From: Dipteronia dyeriana
Taxonomy: Eukaryota; Streptophyta; Magnoliopsida; Sapindales; Sapindaceae
Assembly (NCBI GenBank): GCA_032871835.1
Contig: CM065297.1
Coordinates: 30,699,598 to 30,763,597 of the forward strand
DNA length: 64,000 nt
Direction of reading: 5' to 3'
The translations under genes and the position numbers were made by a program. Under the pieces are notes generated by a model, which made no database searches, had not been told where the DNA came from, and saw only the letters and a list, made by a program, of their open reading frames with translations. The first letter of the stretch is position 1, and every line of letters starts with the position of its first letter. Positions 11,015 through 24,300 of this stretch are shown here, piece after piece.

Positions 11015-12560
11015 AATTGCTGAAATAAAATAAAACATTCATTCAGTCATTTATTTAAGACAAGTGCGAGTGCTTTAGTATAAATTTAAATATGATGCAT
11101 GAACATGTTTAACAAACTAGAACTACCCTAAAACTAGTTGCTATACCACGACAATCCAACATACCACAAAGAAGTGTCGCCTTCCGGTCGGTCAAGTCTT
11201 TACACGTCGGACCGAGACATTCTCAATCAAATGATATTCTAGAATAACTCTTATTCCATATCATTCAACCATCGTTCATTCAGTCAGGTTTTTAATTAAC
11301 AAACTTAATCAAAACCTTTGTGAGTGTAACCCACCATTTCAGATCTCACGAGCTTAACTCGAGAATTGCTGCCTTAGGGTCGGTCAATCCCGAAATACCC
11401 TCAGAAATTCTATCCGTTAGGAAATCAACCTTAGCATTGAGCTTTGTGGAAACCCTCCTTAGGGAGGACGAAAGCAAAGCCGTCACGAGGCACCACTCGG
11501 ATCTCACGGTGTTGAACTAATGATGGAGACCGCGGGATATATACGTCATATATCCCTCTCCCACTCACTATTTTAAAATTAGGATTTTCTATTAGCCGTT
11601 AATGTACCTAGACTCTACGTGATTAAACGACTAACTTTAATCAAGTTATCTAGCGCATTAACTAATTAGAAACAAATTATAATTAACTAATAAATTATTA
11701 ATGATTTTTAACAATTAAAAATATAATCTATTAGTGAATAATTTAAGTTTTTATAAACTATTTACTAAGGTCAGATTATTATCTTAGTGTTTACCAAGTC
11801 TTAACTATTAAAACCCTAACACTTTATTTGGATAATTTATTATTAGGTTATTAATCAAATTAATCTTAATAAATGACCCTATTAATCTAATTTTTTAAAC
11901 ACTTTAATAACTAGATTAATATTAATGAGAATTATCAAGTTTTCTAACCATTAAAAAAAACAAATCTCATTATTCATAGCCATTTATGTATTTACCTATT
12001 TTAATCACATTAAAATAAATACATAAAGTATCATGCCATGATGCATGTATGACATATCAAATATATTTGTGTAGGCACATCTAATCTAAATAACATACGT
12101 ATGCATGACAATGTTTTTATCATTACATAACATAAAACATACATGAATTGACCGAGTACTGTAGATTATTTAACCTAAAAAAAATTTGGAATCTAAAATT
12201 ACAAAAATACCCCCAAGGCATTCCTTGGTCTTCTTGTAATTTTCGAGTCATCCATTCTCTTCAGGTCACTCCGATTCATCTCATGAATCCTTCTTCGCGA
12301 TTTTTCCAGGTTTTCAATATAGGTTACATTTTTTTTTAAATTACAATAACAATAAAAAAAATATAAACAAAATAATAATAATAATAATAATACAACTCAT
12401 AAACCCTAAATCCACAGTACCATATAATTAACGATCAATCATGTTTTTATAAATTAAAAAAAAAATACATACAAAAACAACATACAGTCAATTTAAATTG
12501 TGCCTACACAATCATACATACAGGAGCATCGAAATCAATTTCTTGTTCTGAAAATAAAAT
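11015..12560 (-). other. CopD 5' leader between primer-binding site and gag
   Basis: About 1.5 kb between the primer site and the gag start, with no coding match. It contains an AT-rich stretch with long runs of TTAAT/TAATT and an AAT microsatellite near 12371. A leader of this length is long for copia and may include an intron or an old insertion, but no splice pair was identified. Confidence 0.5.
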
Positions 12561-12574
12561 TGGCTCTGATACCA
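12561..12574 (-). other. CopD primer-binding site
   Basis: The reverse complement reads TGGTATCAGAGCCA, two bases from the LTR end. It is complementary to plant initiator tRNA-Met and fixes the minus-strand orientation. Confidence 0.85.
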
Positions 12575-12576
12575 AT

Positions 12577-13048
12577 TGTTGGAACCCCGTTCACCGATCA
12601 CGCACCATAAGTAAGGTTTAAATTTTTTAATATAGATCATAATCTGTATCTATGACCAGTGAACTTGGGATCGTAATTATTTTTTGAAACTAATACATAC
12701 AATATGTAAATACAGGAAATTGAAATCAATATAATCAAGAAGAAAATCTTACCAACATTTGGAGGCTCCTTCACTTTACGTTATGCTCCTGTTTGAACCA
12801 ATCTTACCAACGTTTGGAAACTCCTTCACTTTACGATGTGCTTCTGTCTGAACCACTCGATCTTCCTCGCTATCTCCCGAAACTGATAACTACGTGTGGA
12901 CGCGTCAAGGTCTCAGGAACTTGAATGGAGGATGTAGAGAGTATTGAAGAAATTCTTTCATCTATGTGTTTCAAAAACACACAAAACATGAATTAATATA
13001 TATCTATAGCCTGCTTCGTTTTTCATGAATATATATATATCGCCTCTG

Positions 13049-13080
<32 letters not shown>

Positions 13081-14587
13081 TTTTTTTAGTCACAACTCTG
13101 CTAAAAATATATATCATATATGTGTATCAAGTATTTGCATCCTATGTAAATTCTTCTTTTGAATATTATTTCATGTACACACACCAATTTTCATCCAATA
13201 CAATCTCTTGTGTTATTAATTGATATATATCTTTTAATTATCCTTTTTAAATATATCTAATATAATAAAAGTGATAATAAGTATTTTAAATTTAAACTTA
13301 AATTCAAATACTTACATAAATGATTTAGAAAAAAAAAATAATCCTAATATTTTATCTTCACCTAAATCCATATATCAACTAACACCCTCCAATTAATAAT
13401 AGTTAATTAATAATTCATAATTATCAATATAATTAAATAATCTAATTATTTAATTAATTTAACTATTAACATTCATTAATTAAATAATCACATTATTCAA
13501 TTAATTCAAGAATATTTACGTGTCACTTTTGTAACACAATTAATTGGACAATCCAATTAATTAACCGTGACCCTTGTTACCTAAATTGATCGGGCTAGCA
13601 AGGGGACCTAATGGACCCACAGTATGTATTTTGAGCTCCAATAATCCTCGGAATCATTAATTAAACTCTTTAATTAATATTCCTTGATTATTAGGTGTTA
13701 TTCCACTAAAAACCCGAAGCTGCACTCTCTCAACTGTAGATGCTACAACTCGGTGTCCATTGATATAACTATTACATATGGTGTTATTCTTCACAATAGT
13801 TCATAATTAGAGTTTGGTCATAATCTCTAATTACATATATCCTTTAAGTACCATTGATTCTCTAATGGACAATAAATCATATTTCCTCACGAAATTAGGA
13901 GAACGCTCATATTGTCCAAGCCCCGAATCAACCCTTAAGGGAACTACCATCTACTTCTCACAAGAATGAGTGGATTCCACTATTCTGTACAAACCTTCCC
14001 AGCCACAAGCAAAACCGTAATCCCAACATACGGAATATATTGATTAGGAAATACATCTGACCTCACCCATAGTATATCAAAGACCACGATTTAAGCTGAA
14101 GGGGTCGATAAGACACTCAGGATTAAGATCACCCATATATAGCGATCATTAATTGATATATATGAATCTCATCGGTTAACGGATCTTGGTGAGAGATTCA
14201 TATAGATCATGGCTCAGTCATATATGATCACATCATACAAGGTGCCTCCATTCTCATATCTCATATGAATGATTCAGGATAGAATCATCGTACATTACGG
14301 AATGGGCCGCAACTATAGATTATCCACAAATAAAGTATCCAGCTTTATTTGCTATCTATTGACTCTTTAGATTGCACGTCGCTTACTGTATCCATTTATA
14401 TATGACACTCATATACACAGTTCGAGATTACATCCGGCAATCTTGGATGTTAAATATATGCACAAGTTATAAAATAAACAGCACAAGTTATAAAATAAAC
14501 AACACAACTTGAATGAATTGAACTTTTTCTTTTATTTATTTCATAAATCCATTTACAAATTACATCATTAGGGTATAAACCCCAACA
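12577..14587 (-). repeat. CopD 5' LTR (~2.0 kb)
   Basis: The window-strand ends are TGTTGGAACCCC and ACCCCAACA, giving inverted TGTTGG..CCAACA termini. It is next to the primer-binding site, so this is the 5' LTR of a minus-strand element. A TA repeat is at about 13040-13079. The right edge abuts a truncated CopB LTR at 14588, so CopD appears to have landed in or recombined with CopB. No partner 3' LTR is visible. Confidence 0.85.
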
Positions 14588-15792
14588 AGTTTTTCAAGTT
14601 GAAAAATCCGTAACAGGGCAAAGCGTGGGTCTATACACGGGTACCCTACCCGCGCACTACCGGCACAGTGAGAAGATTGAGAATTTCAATCTCTCGGTGT
14701 TAGGTCAACGCGCGGACACTTGCGGGGGTCTGGACCCGTGCAGTCCCACATATTTCACTTGGTGAGATTTTCATCTCTCTGGTTGAGGCCAATGCGCGGA
14801 CATTTACGCGGTAGTGCATGGGTCCAGACCCGCACACTACACTGATTTTACAGATTTTATTAAAACAACAACACTTTATTTTTGTCCCATATAAATATGT
14901 CTCTTCATATTCAGGCGTTTCAAGAGTTCCATTTTTCATTCTTTTCTATTAGAACATTTTTCAAGAGAAAACATCTTCCAATAACTCAACTTTATACACT
15001 CAAAGCTTTTTCTTTGATCTTAAAAACATCATCTTGCATCATCTATGACTATATAGAGTGCATCCATACATGTTTAAGCATCATCACATCTTGTTTGGTA
15101 AGTTTCTCACTATATTCATGTAGGTTAAGTGGTTTTCTTACCAAGTCATCTCTTTTAACATTTGTATGCTCTTAGAAAATATTCTAGATACAAATAAAGA
15201 TTGTTTGTGATAAAATAATTGAGTGTTGTATTGTGATAGCTTCATAGGATTGTTTGATCTATGTTTAGCTAAGTTCTATGAAACATGTCATTTAGCTCTT
15301 GATATCTAGGATTTTTTAAAATGTAATCTCACCATCCTAGATAATAATATAAGGTACCATAGCCTTGTTTGTTCTTTGAATATCATCATATATTCACATT
15401 GGTCATTTTATCTCTTCATTGAGAAGTAAGTCTTGTGTTGCTTCCGGGATTAGGTAGCTTAAATCGCAAGCAAGATGGACTAGGTTCACTCGTACCGGGA
15501 TTAGGTAGTGGTGGTGGATTATATATCGGGATTAGGTTGTAATTCCTTTACCATTAGTGGACTCGAGGTTCGAAGTGTGGTGTAATTAACAGCAAGTGGT
15601 TTTTCCCATTTGGAGGGTTTCCACGTATATTTCAAGTGTCTTTTAAATTCTGCACATATTACACTTGTTATATAACTGTGACTAGTTAGGGGTTTTTCCG
15701 TCAACTTGGCCATTAATGAAAATTGGGTAAAATTGATTAAAATCTATTCACCCCTCTCTATATTAATATTGAACACACCATAATTTGTTTCA
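14588..15792 (+). repeat. CopB 5' LTR, 5'-truncated
   Basis: Homologous base for base to CopA from 3438 to 4616, including the GC-rich block, the TATAAATA region (about 14888) and the terminal CACCCCTCTC tract. The 22-bp palindrome of CopA is degenerate here, with two mismatches near 14720-14741. Confidence 0.85.
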
Positions 15793-15917
15793 ATTGGTAT
15801 CAGAGGGGGTTCCTAGACATACATAGATGATCCTTGCTTATTTTGGTGTGTTTTGCATTTTGTGTGATTCTTTGATCATTCATACATTTGCATTCATTTC
15901 TTTCATTCATAAACACT

Positions 15918-16769
15918 ATGAGTGGAAACTGTGGCAACGAGGGTGTTTCTAGCACAAGACCTCCCCTTCCCACCAGGTTGAATTATGCCTCTCGGAAAGG
16001 CAAGATGGAGTCGTACATTTGTCAAATCCATGATAGAGCACGAATGACGATTGAAGACGACTACACGCCACCGATGATGACTCTTACGGATGGAAGAGAG
16101 GATGTGCTCAAGCCAAAGGCATAATGGAACACACAAGAGTTTGAGGCATCAAAATGGAATTGGAAGGCAATGCATGCCATCCTATATGCAATGGATGAGA
16201 ATCAATATAATTTGAATAGTCTAGGCATTTCTCACGATTTTTCGGCTCCTAGGACACCTCACCAAAATGGAGTTGTTGAGAGGAAGAATAGGGTCATTCA
16301 AGAGATGGCCCGTGTGAAGTTGCTTAGCAACATTGTCCCTAGGAACCTATGGGCCGAAGCTGTCAATACGACGTGCTATATAGGAAATAAAGTCTTTCTA
16401 AGGCCCTACACTAGGTAAACCTCCTATAAGTTATGGAAAAGTAGAAAGCAAAATGTTAGCTACTTCCGTACTTTTGGAAGCAAATGCTACATTTTAAATG
16501 ACCGTGATCAACTTGGCAAATTCGATGCTAAGAGTGATGAGGGTATCTTTATTGGCTATGCCTTGAATAGCAGAGCCTATAGAATTTTCAATTTGAAGAC
16601 TCGAACCCTCATGGAATCATCCAATGTTGTCATTAATGATACAAGGCTCAAATCTAATGACAATGAGGAGTAAGTAGCTATAGTTGATGACTCTCCCTTG
16701 GAACAGGTTGTGGAGACTCCAAATAGTGGTAAATCTAATCTTGATGACGATATCACACAACCTATTAGA
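15918..16769 (+). pseudogene. CopB gag-integrase remnant
   Basis: The gag opening MSGNCGNEG, with NYASRKGK and HDRARMTIEDDY, ends in a TAA at about 16122. Then comes the fused segment MDENQYNLNSLGISHDFSAP and the integrase core end RTPHQNGVVERKN, with the catalytic glutamate intact. A TAG near 16416 interrupts it. The integrase C-terminal domain (RVFIG-like region DEGIFIGYALNSRAYRIF) reads on to DDDITQPI and stops at the inverted LTR. No RT remains. Confidence 0.8.
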
Positions 16770-18235
16770 AACAAATATTATGGTGTGTTTAATATTGATC
16801 TAGAAGGGGGGGGGGGGGGGGGGGTGATTAGAATTTAATCAAAATTTACCCAATTTTCGTTAATGGTCAATTAGATGAAAATACCCCTAACTAGTTATAA
16901 TAATATCACAAGTGTAATAAGTGCGGAAATAATAAAGACACTTGAGATATACGTGGAAACCCTCCAAATGGGAAAAACCATAGGTTGTTGAGTGCGTCAC
17001 ACTCGAACAACGAATCCACTGATGATAGAGGCATTACAACCTACTCCCGGTATATAACCCACTACCACCACCTAATCCCGGTATTAAGTGGACCTAGTCC
17101 AATTTGCTTACGCTTGAAGCAACCTACTCCCGGATGCAACACAAGACTTACTTCTCTTCAATGAAGAGATAAACACCCTATGTGAATATATGATGATATT
17201 CAAACAACAAACAAGGCTAGGGGTACCTTATATGCTTATCTAGGATTATGAGATGGTAATAAATGCAATCCTAGATATCAAGAGCTAAACGACATGTCAT
17301 AAAGCTTAGCTAAACATAGAACAAGCAATCCTATGAAGCTATCATAAAAGCCATATCAACACATGTTGTCATCAAGCATGGCAAGGACTATAATGCACTC
17401 ACAAAATGCAATCAATGAGTCCTAAACAATATATAAATGCAAAGCAAAGAGATTTAGCTAGAAGTTATCAATAACAACAATTCTAGCTATCACAAACAAT
17501 CACAATGAATCAATAAACAATCACAATGTATTCAACATATACTTAGTATATATTCATGTGATTGAGACAAAGCATTTAGCCACACAATAAATGCAAGTCT
17601 TAGACCAATGCCTATCAATAACAAACTCAATTAGTTGTGTAGAGATTTTCTAACAAACTAATTGTCACAAAAACATCACAAACATTCAAAAGCTTAACAA
17701 GTTGATTAATGAACAATCTATCAACCTAGTCATTAATGAATCACATAAAAATGTTTATGACCTAGCTTTTAGGCAAAAATGACCTAATCAATTAAGCTAT
17801 CAAAATACAAACCCAATCATGTCATCATTCAACAAAAATATGCATTCAAAAATGATTTCTATAAATCCTATGCAATAAAAACGAACTCTTGGAGTTTAAG
17901 AACAATAATCAAAGATAAAAGTTTGTTCTTACTTACCAAGTCATGAATGATGAAGACCCATGTCTAAAGATGATCAATAATGCATGAAGAATGATGGGTT
18001 TTAGGTTTGGAGAGTTGAGGAACCACTCTTGGAGCTTCTCTCTCAAGGGAAATATTTTCTCTCACTAAGAAATGGTTTTTAAGCTCTAAAAAACTAGTGA
18101 GGAAGAAGATGACACATAAATATGAGCCCTAGAACAAAACTACATCGTTTTGAAAATGCCCAGAATTTTACTCAGTGCGCTGGTCGACAAGCGCCACACT
18201 AGCGCACACATACTGTCCAGGGGTGCTGGTGTAAC
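16770..18235 (-). repeat. Inverted LTR of the CopA/CopB family
   Basis: The reverse complement ends with the CopA-type LTR terminus (TTAAACACACCATAAT..), preceded by a 19-base C run (G16806-16824 on the window strand) where CopA has six. Homology continues through the GGGATTAGGTAG..GGTGG block to about 18235, where the GC-rich GCGCTGG/CAGCGC region ends. It is more diverged than CopA is from CopB and may be a different subfamily. No internal region or target duplication is attached. Confidence 0.7.
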
Positions 18236-19044
18236 ACCACAAGGCTACTTCCCCTTTTTGTCATGATATAGGCAACGGAGAAGTCCCCAACCGGGTCACT
18301 CAAGGCAAAGAAAGAAAGGAGCATACAAGATATTTGCATAATTATATAAGCCACATTTATGCAACTCAATTAATATGAGAGAAACAATGAGATTTATTTA
18401 AAGAAAATGTGTGAATCAAAAATGCTTTGCATACAAGACATGTTGCATTCAAGTCCAAAAACAGTGGTATTTGGCAAATCAAATGACAAAGGTTTCCAAT
18501 AGAATTCAAACCAATTTCACCATTCGTCACTACAAAAGTCTTATAAAATTTATGAATCACTAATCATGTTTACAAATTAGCATGATCGGGATAGATAAAT
18601 TATTGGGATTATTGATTACTAAACACGCAATTGAGATGATTTGAATAAATTATTAATCCTCAATACAAAATAAAAAATTCACTAGTAAAACTTACATTGT
18701 TAAATATATATATTATAATCATATATATTATTTGAATAAAAAAAATATAAAGTTTAAACATTAGTGTCACACTTTTCATCAAAAAGAACCATTTTCAAAC
18801 GAAATATGAATCTAATCCCTATTTTGATTGTGTTGTCACTAGATTGATGGCCACATAGATAAGTATCATTTATATTGTCAATGGTCTATTTTCTTACATT
18901 AGTGGTTGAAGACTTCAAAATGAAGTTTGGAAATAAAATTCATTACATTTGTAGTGAGATAAATCCCCCTAGAGTGGAAGGGTTGTACTTGGTGTGACAC
19001 ATAATGGTGTTAGCTTTAAAAAATAACTAATTAATGCTAACAAT
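18236..19044. other. Intergenic, no feature recognised
   Basis: AT-rich DNA without supportable coding frames, paired repeats or known element ends. Confidence 0.5.
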
Positions 19045-20890
19045 TGTATAAGTTACAAAATATTAATCGTCAGCAACATTCAAATTGGTCATGATAGTAT
19101 ACATTAACTAGTTCACTAAAAAAGTTTAATGTATGTTGAACTTGTTCATGAATGTATATGATGGCTTGTTCAGTCATCGTTAAGAGGAATGTTAAACCTT
19201 TTAGACCAAGTTCAAAGTGTTCATTAAGGTTTAGATTGACTTGTTCATTAAACAAATTTTACGTTGGGAGAAACGTTAAACTCGTTCATAATGGTTAACG
19301 TTAACTTGTTATCGAACAGGTTTAACGTTCATAGTAACATTAAACTTGTTTAATCCACATGTTCAAGTTGTCATCAACAAAAAAAGTAGACTTGTTCACT
19401 GAACATGTTTATCGTTAGTCTAAACGCCAAACTCGTTCATTCTACGTTGAACTTGTTCTCAATGGTTAATGTTAACATGTTATCAAACAGGTTTAACGCT
19501 CACAATGACGTTAAACTTCTTTAATCTACACATTCAAGTTATTCATCATATTTAACGTTGACGTGTTCACTGAATAGGTTTTTGTCAGGCTTCACGTCAT
19601 ACTCATTCATTCTACGTTGAATCTGTTCATAAAGGTTAATGTTAACTTGTTATCGAACAGGTTTAACATTCACAATAGCATTAAACTTGTTTAATCCACA
19701 CGTTCTAGTTGTTCATCATATTTAACGTACTCTTCTTCATTGAACAGGTTTATCGTTTATCTTAACGTCATACTCATTCATTCTACATTCAACTTGTTCA
19801 TAAGGGTTAACGTTAACTTGTTATTGAACAGGTTTAACGTTCACAATAACGTTAAACTTGTTTAATCTACACGTTCAAGTTGTTCATCATATTTAACGTA
19901 GACTTGTTTACATAACAGGTTCATCGTTTGTCTTAACGTCAAACTCTTTCATTCTACGTTGAACTTGTTCTCACTGGTTAACGTTAACTTGTTATTGAAC
20001 ATGTTTAACGTTCACAATAACATTAAACTTGTTTAATCTACCCGTTCAAGTTGTTCATCATATTTAACATAAACTTCTTTACTGAATAGGTTTATCGTTG
20101 GTCTTAACGTCAAACTCGTTCATTCTACATTGAACTTGTTCTCAATACTAAACATTAACTTGTTATTGAACAGATTTAACATTCATAATAACGTTGAAAT
20201 TGTTTAATCCACACATACAAGTTGTTCATCATATTTAACGTACACTTGTTCACTGAACAGATTTATCGTTCATCTTATCGTCATACTCGTTTATTATACA
20301 TTGAACTTGTTCTCAATGCTAATCATTAACTTGTTATTGAACACATTTAACATTCATAATAACGTTGAAATTGTTTAATCCACTCGTACAAGTTGTTAAT
20401 CATATTTAACGTACACTTGTTCATTGAACAGATTTATCGTCGATCTTATCGTCATACTCGTTTATTATACATTGAACTTGTTCTTAATGATTAACGTTAA
20501 CTTGTTGTTGAACAGGTTTAACATTCAGAAGAACGTTGAAATCGTTCTAATAACGTCAAACTCGTTCAACTTAATTTGCGTTCACTTGTTCACAAAACGA
20601 GTTTAACGTTTATATTAATGTTAAACCTGTTCAACCTACATTCATCTTGTTCATATAAGGTTTACGTTAACTTGTTCAATGAATAACTTAAACATTACCA
20701 GCTAAACGTTCAACTCGTTCAACCCACATTTAACTTGTTCATGAAATTTACGTTGACTTGTTCATTGAACAGGTTTAACGTTCCATGACGTTAAACTTGT
20801 TCAACCTACGTTGAATTTATTCTGGATAATTTACGTTTAGATGTTTACTCAATGGTTGTAACGTTCATATCAACGTTCAACTTGTTCGAC
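19045..20890. repeat. Tandem repeat array, period ~171 bp
   Basis: The anchor TTAACNTGTT (next to GAACAGG) recurs at 19301, 19472, 19642, 19813, 19984, 20155, 20326 and 20497, so seven consecutive spacings are all 170-171 bp. Each monomer has two related halves of about 87 and 84 bp, each with a GAACAGGTTTA(A/T)CGTT core, plus several AACGTT and GTTAAC palindromes. Copies at both edges (19045-19290 and 20530-20890) are more degenerate, giving roughly ten units. No coding frame, TIR or LTR is linked to it. The array ends about 470 bp before the RCE1/FACE2 start codon. Confidence 0.9.
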
Positions 20891-21359
20891 CTACCTTAAA
20901 CTTATTTTTAAAATTTAAATAATATTTTTATTCAATAAAATATTTTTCCTTTTTACAAACATTTTTTTTAATTTTTTTAAAACAATTCAATTTTTATTAT
21001 ATATATATATATATAATATAATTTATAGCAACCGGATTCAACCGGTTGCTTTTATGGGGTGTCATCCCCCACTTTGTATTTAATAAATTATTTGTTTTCT
21101 TTTTTTACGAATTATGCCGTACAACACATGTTCTCATATGTACCATAGCACATAGCCGAGGGCTCGTGGCCCTCCTCGACAAATGACAAGCATTGGGCTT
21201 TGAAGATACCAAAGACTTGACACAAGTCAACTCCATCTCAGAATTGAAATGAATACAACCTAATTACCTAAACACGCTTTCATTGGAACTAGAGAGAACC
21301 AGAAACCAGAATCTCTCAACCGCTAGGGTTCGTCTGTGTACTGGAAGTTAACGCTAAAC
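20891..21359 (+). promoter_or_regulatory. Upstream region of the RCE1/FACE2 gene
   Basis: The 470 bp between the tandem array and the start codon must hold the promoter and 5' UTR. A TA run is at about 21000-21016. An inverted pair of W-box cores, TTGAC (21217-21221) and GTCAA (21226-21230), forms a short palindrome. A GAGGGC..GCCCTC inverted repeat sits near 21158-21174. No convincing TATA box was placed, and the transcription start is unknown. Confidence 0.4.
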
Positions 21360-24300
21360 ATGGAAGCAGTTGCAATAATAGCCTGTGTATTCTTGACATT
21401 GTTTTATGTTGCGATTCTCTATGCTCCCACTCTCATCCTACGCCTCCCACCTCCTTCCTCTCTCAAGAATTTCCTGATCCGACGGTTCTTATGCGCCGCC
21501 ATTTCTTCGGTCGTCTCACTCCTCTTCTCTGCTCTCATCCTCCCTGTAAGCACCACTGGGATTTCTGCGCATTTTTTTGATGATTTTAGCCTGCATTTTG
21601 TTTAATTGGTATGTTTCAGGATCATTGTGAAATTTTAACTCCACTCTCAATTGCTCCATGTAAGACATTATTTTGAATCCTTCTACTGTAAACTATAAAT
21701 TATCGTTGCTTAATTTGTCGAAAAATTGCATATTTATCTATTTAACTACGCGGGATTTATTCAGATTCATTAGATCACAAACCAATAGCTTAAATAAGTG
21801 AAATTTTCTTAAAAAGTAAATAAATTAAAAATAGATAGAAATAGATAACGACTCCAGTATCCGTAAAATTCTTGTATACCAGCTAATGCCTTTTGTTTGG
21901 CTAATAGTCTGGACTTGAAGATTGCATCAGTTTTCCAAGCTATTATGCATCGCGGACTAATATTTACTTTTTGTTTCTGACTCTTAGGCTAATTTGACAT
22001 GAATCATTACTAGTATAGTAGTTTGCTAAACTTCTAGTAAGTGTTGTTTTATTTTCTTATTTCTTGGCTATATGTTATGATCTAACATCCCTGTTAATGT
22101 CATTTACTCATGCTAGATAAGAAGTGAGGAGGCATCATCTCTGGTTGGTGTTTATGGCATTCGATCGGACCATATGGTGAGTATTATGATGTTGATTGAC
22201 TAAATGACCCTTTTTTTTTAATATTGTGATACGGGTGCCAGGAAGAAGGGGTTTGTTTACACACGGTAGTTATTTCTTTATATTTCTTGTACGGTATGCA
22301 GATTGGCAAACGGTGACTGAATGCTAAATTTGCATTGCTGAAATGCAATTTTATGTATGAAACAGTGGCAAGCTGTGGTCTTTCCTCTTTCTCTGACTTC
22401 TCTAATGTATGCTGGAAGTTTGGTCCTGAAGTCTATGTTTTTGTTAAAGTCATGGAAGAAGAATACGAATAATGGTGGAGTTTCGTCGGACTGTATCAAA
22501 AGTGCACTGCAAACATTCCTTGATTACATGATATCTATGTTTTCCAATGTTATGGCTTGGCGTAACTATGTCGTGGTTAGTATATTTACCATTTTAGGTT
22601 CTTGATCTTCTGGTTGATTGTAGACGTTTCTAAATTTGTTTCCTGAAGTTGTATTATGGATTATTTATAGAATTGGTAATTACCTCTATTGCTGGTTCAC
22701 GGATTAAAAATTTATTTATTTATATGAAAAACAGTGAGATTGTCTTTGATTGCACATTTCTTTAAATTGATTTCATGATGGAGGAATTATTAATTTATCA
22801 TCTCCACTAATCCTTGATTATCTGTTAATCAATTGAAGGATAAAATCTAAATAAACTCTATCACTTCATACCTGACAATACTTTAATGGACAGGCACCAT
22901 TAACTGAAGAGTTGGTGTTTAGAGCATGCATGATACCTCTACTTCTCTGTGGAGGGTTCAAGATATATACTGTCATTTTTCTCTGCCCTGTTTTCTTCAG
23001 CTTGGGTAAGTTAGTTTCTATGGAGACCAAAAATCTAGTTTGATCTGTAAATAATCTTTAATGACATTCACTGTCCCTTTTTCTTCCTATAAAAAGTTTC
23101 CCTTCACTCAATTTAAATTAAGATATGATTATTATTGTTACGAATAAATTACTATAACAATCAAACTGGATAGATTAAATTATTAATTGGTTTATAATGA
23201 TAATGATTTTGTCTCCTTACTTGAACTTATGAAATGATGACTGCTATGACAAGATTTGCATTTTGTTCATTTACTATTTTGTCAATGTTAGTGTTGTGCA
23301 ATTTAAAATCCTGTTTATATTTTTCCGCCCATAAACTATTTGTTCTACTGTGGAGCCAATGATTTTTTTTTTGTTTCCCTTATTCACTTTGAGATTCCAG
23401 TCTGCAATATTTTGTTGAACCCTATAATTCAATTATTTCTTTGTTAAAGCTTATGTCACGTTCTCCATTGACCAAATTACATGTTAAGGTGAATTTTTCT
23501 CATCCCAGTCTCAATGTGTGTGACCACCCCCTTTGTGCAGCTCATTTGAATCATTTGATGGAGATGTATAGCCGTCAAAACTATAGCTTGCTGAAAGCAT
23601 CCATGGCTGTAGGTATGTGCTAAAATTTTACTCTTTAGCCTTGATAAATGCAGTTTTAGTGATTTTACAATTTGATAGTGAAATAGGTTGTCTGATTTCT
23701 TTATTTAGTACTTCTGTTGTTGATTGTGAGTTTTGTGAGGATAAGACAGATCTCTGACATTTACCATGTATTGATCATTGATTGTTTAATGGATCATATT
23801 ATGTCAGGTCTTCAGCTTGGTTACACGGTGGTGTTTGGTTGGTATGCTTCTTTTCTCTTTGTTCGAACAGGTGAGTGAATACCTGTTAATAAATATTTTG
23901 ACTGTTTATTGATGCCATTTTGTTCATAAATTCCTGACTTTTAAAAATGCCCTGGATAGATTATTCTGCTGTCAGTTGAAACTGTGGTGTATTAGCAATG
24001 GTGACTGTGTTAGTGTAATCTGTATATCATGTTGTTACGGCATCAAAAGTTTACTGGGAGTTGTTCATCATGCAAGAGGTCATTGATTTAGTAGTGCATT
24101 TGCAGGTTTATAATTTAGATCTGAAACGCTCAGGTGCAATGGATATTTATGAATTATGGTGCAAAGGTTTCATTCATAAGATCATAATTACAGACTTCAT
24201 ATCCTCAATAAATTGTTCTAACATTTTAAGATGCGATTGGAAGTGGCAACTTGGATATCTTCAGAAGCAAATGATAGGAGAAATTCAAAAAGATTACATG

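Larger units (their letters stand above)
14588..16769 (+). mobile_element. CopB: second truncated Maximus/SIRE-like element
   Basis: A close relative of CopA. It has a partial 5' LTR (14588-15792; the first ~350 bp are missing), a primer-binding site from 15793, a gag start at 15918 and a jump to integrase at the same point as in CopA. It ends at about 16769 inside the integrase C-terminal region, where an inverted LTR of the same family begins. The coding sequence has stops near 16122 and 16416 and is non-functional. Confidence 0.85.
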
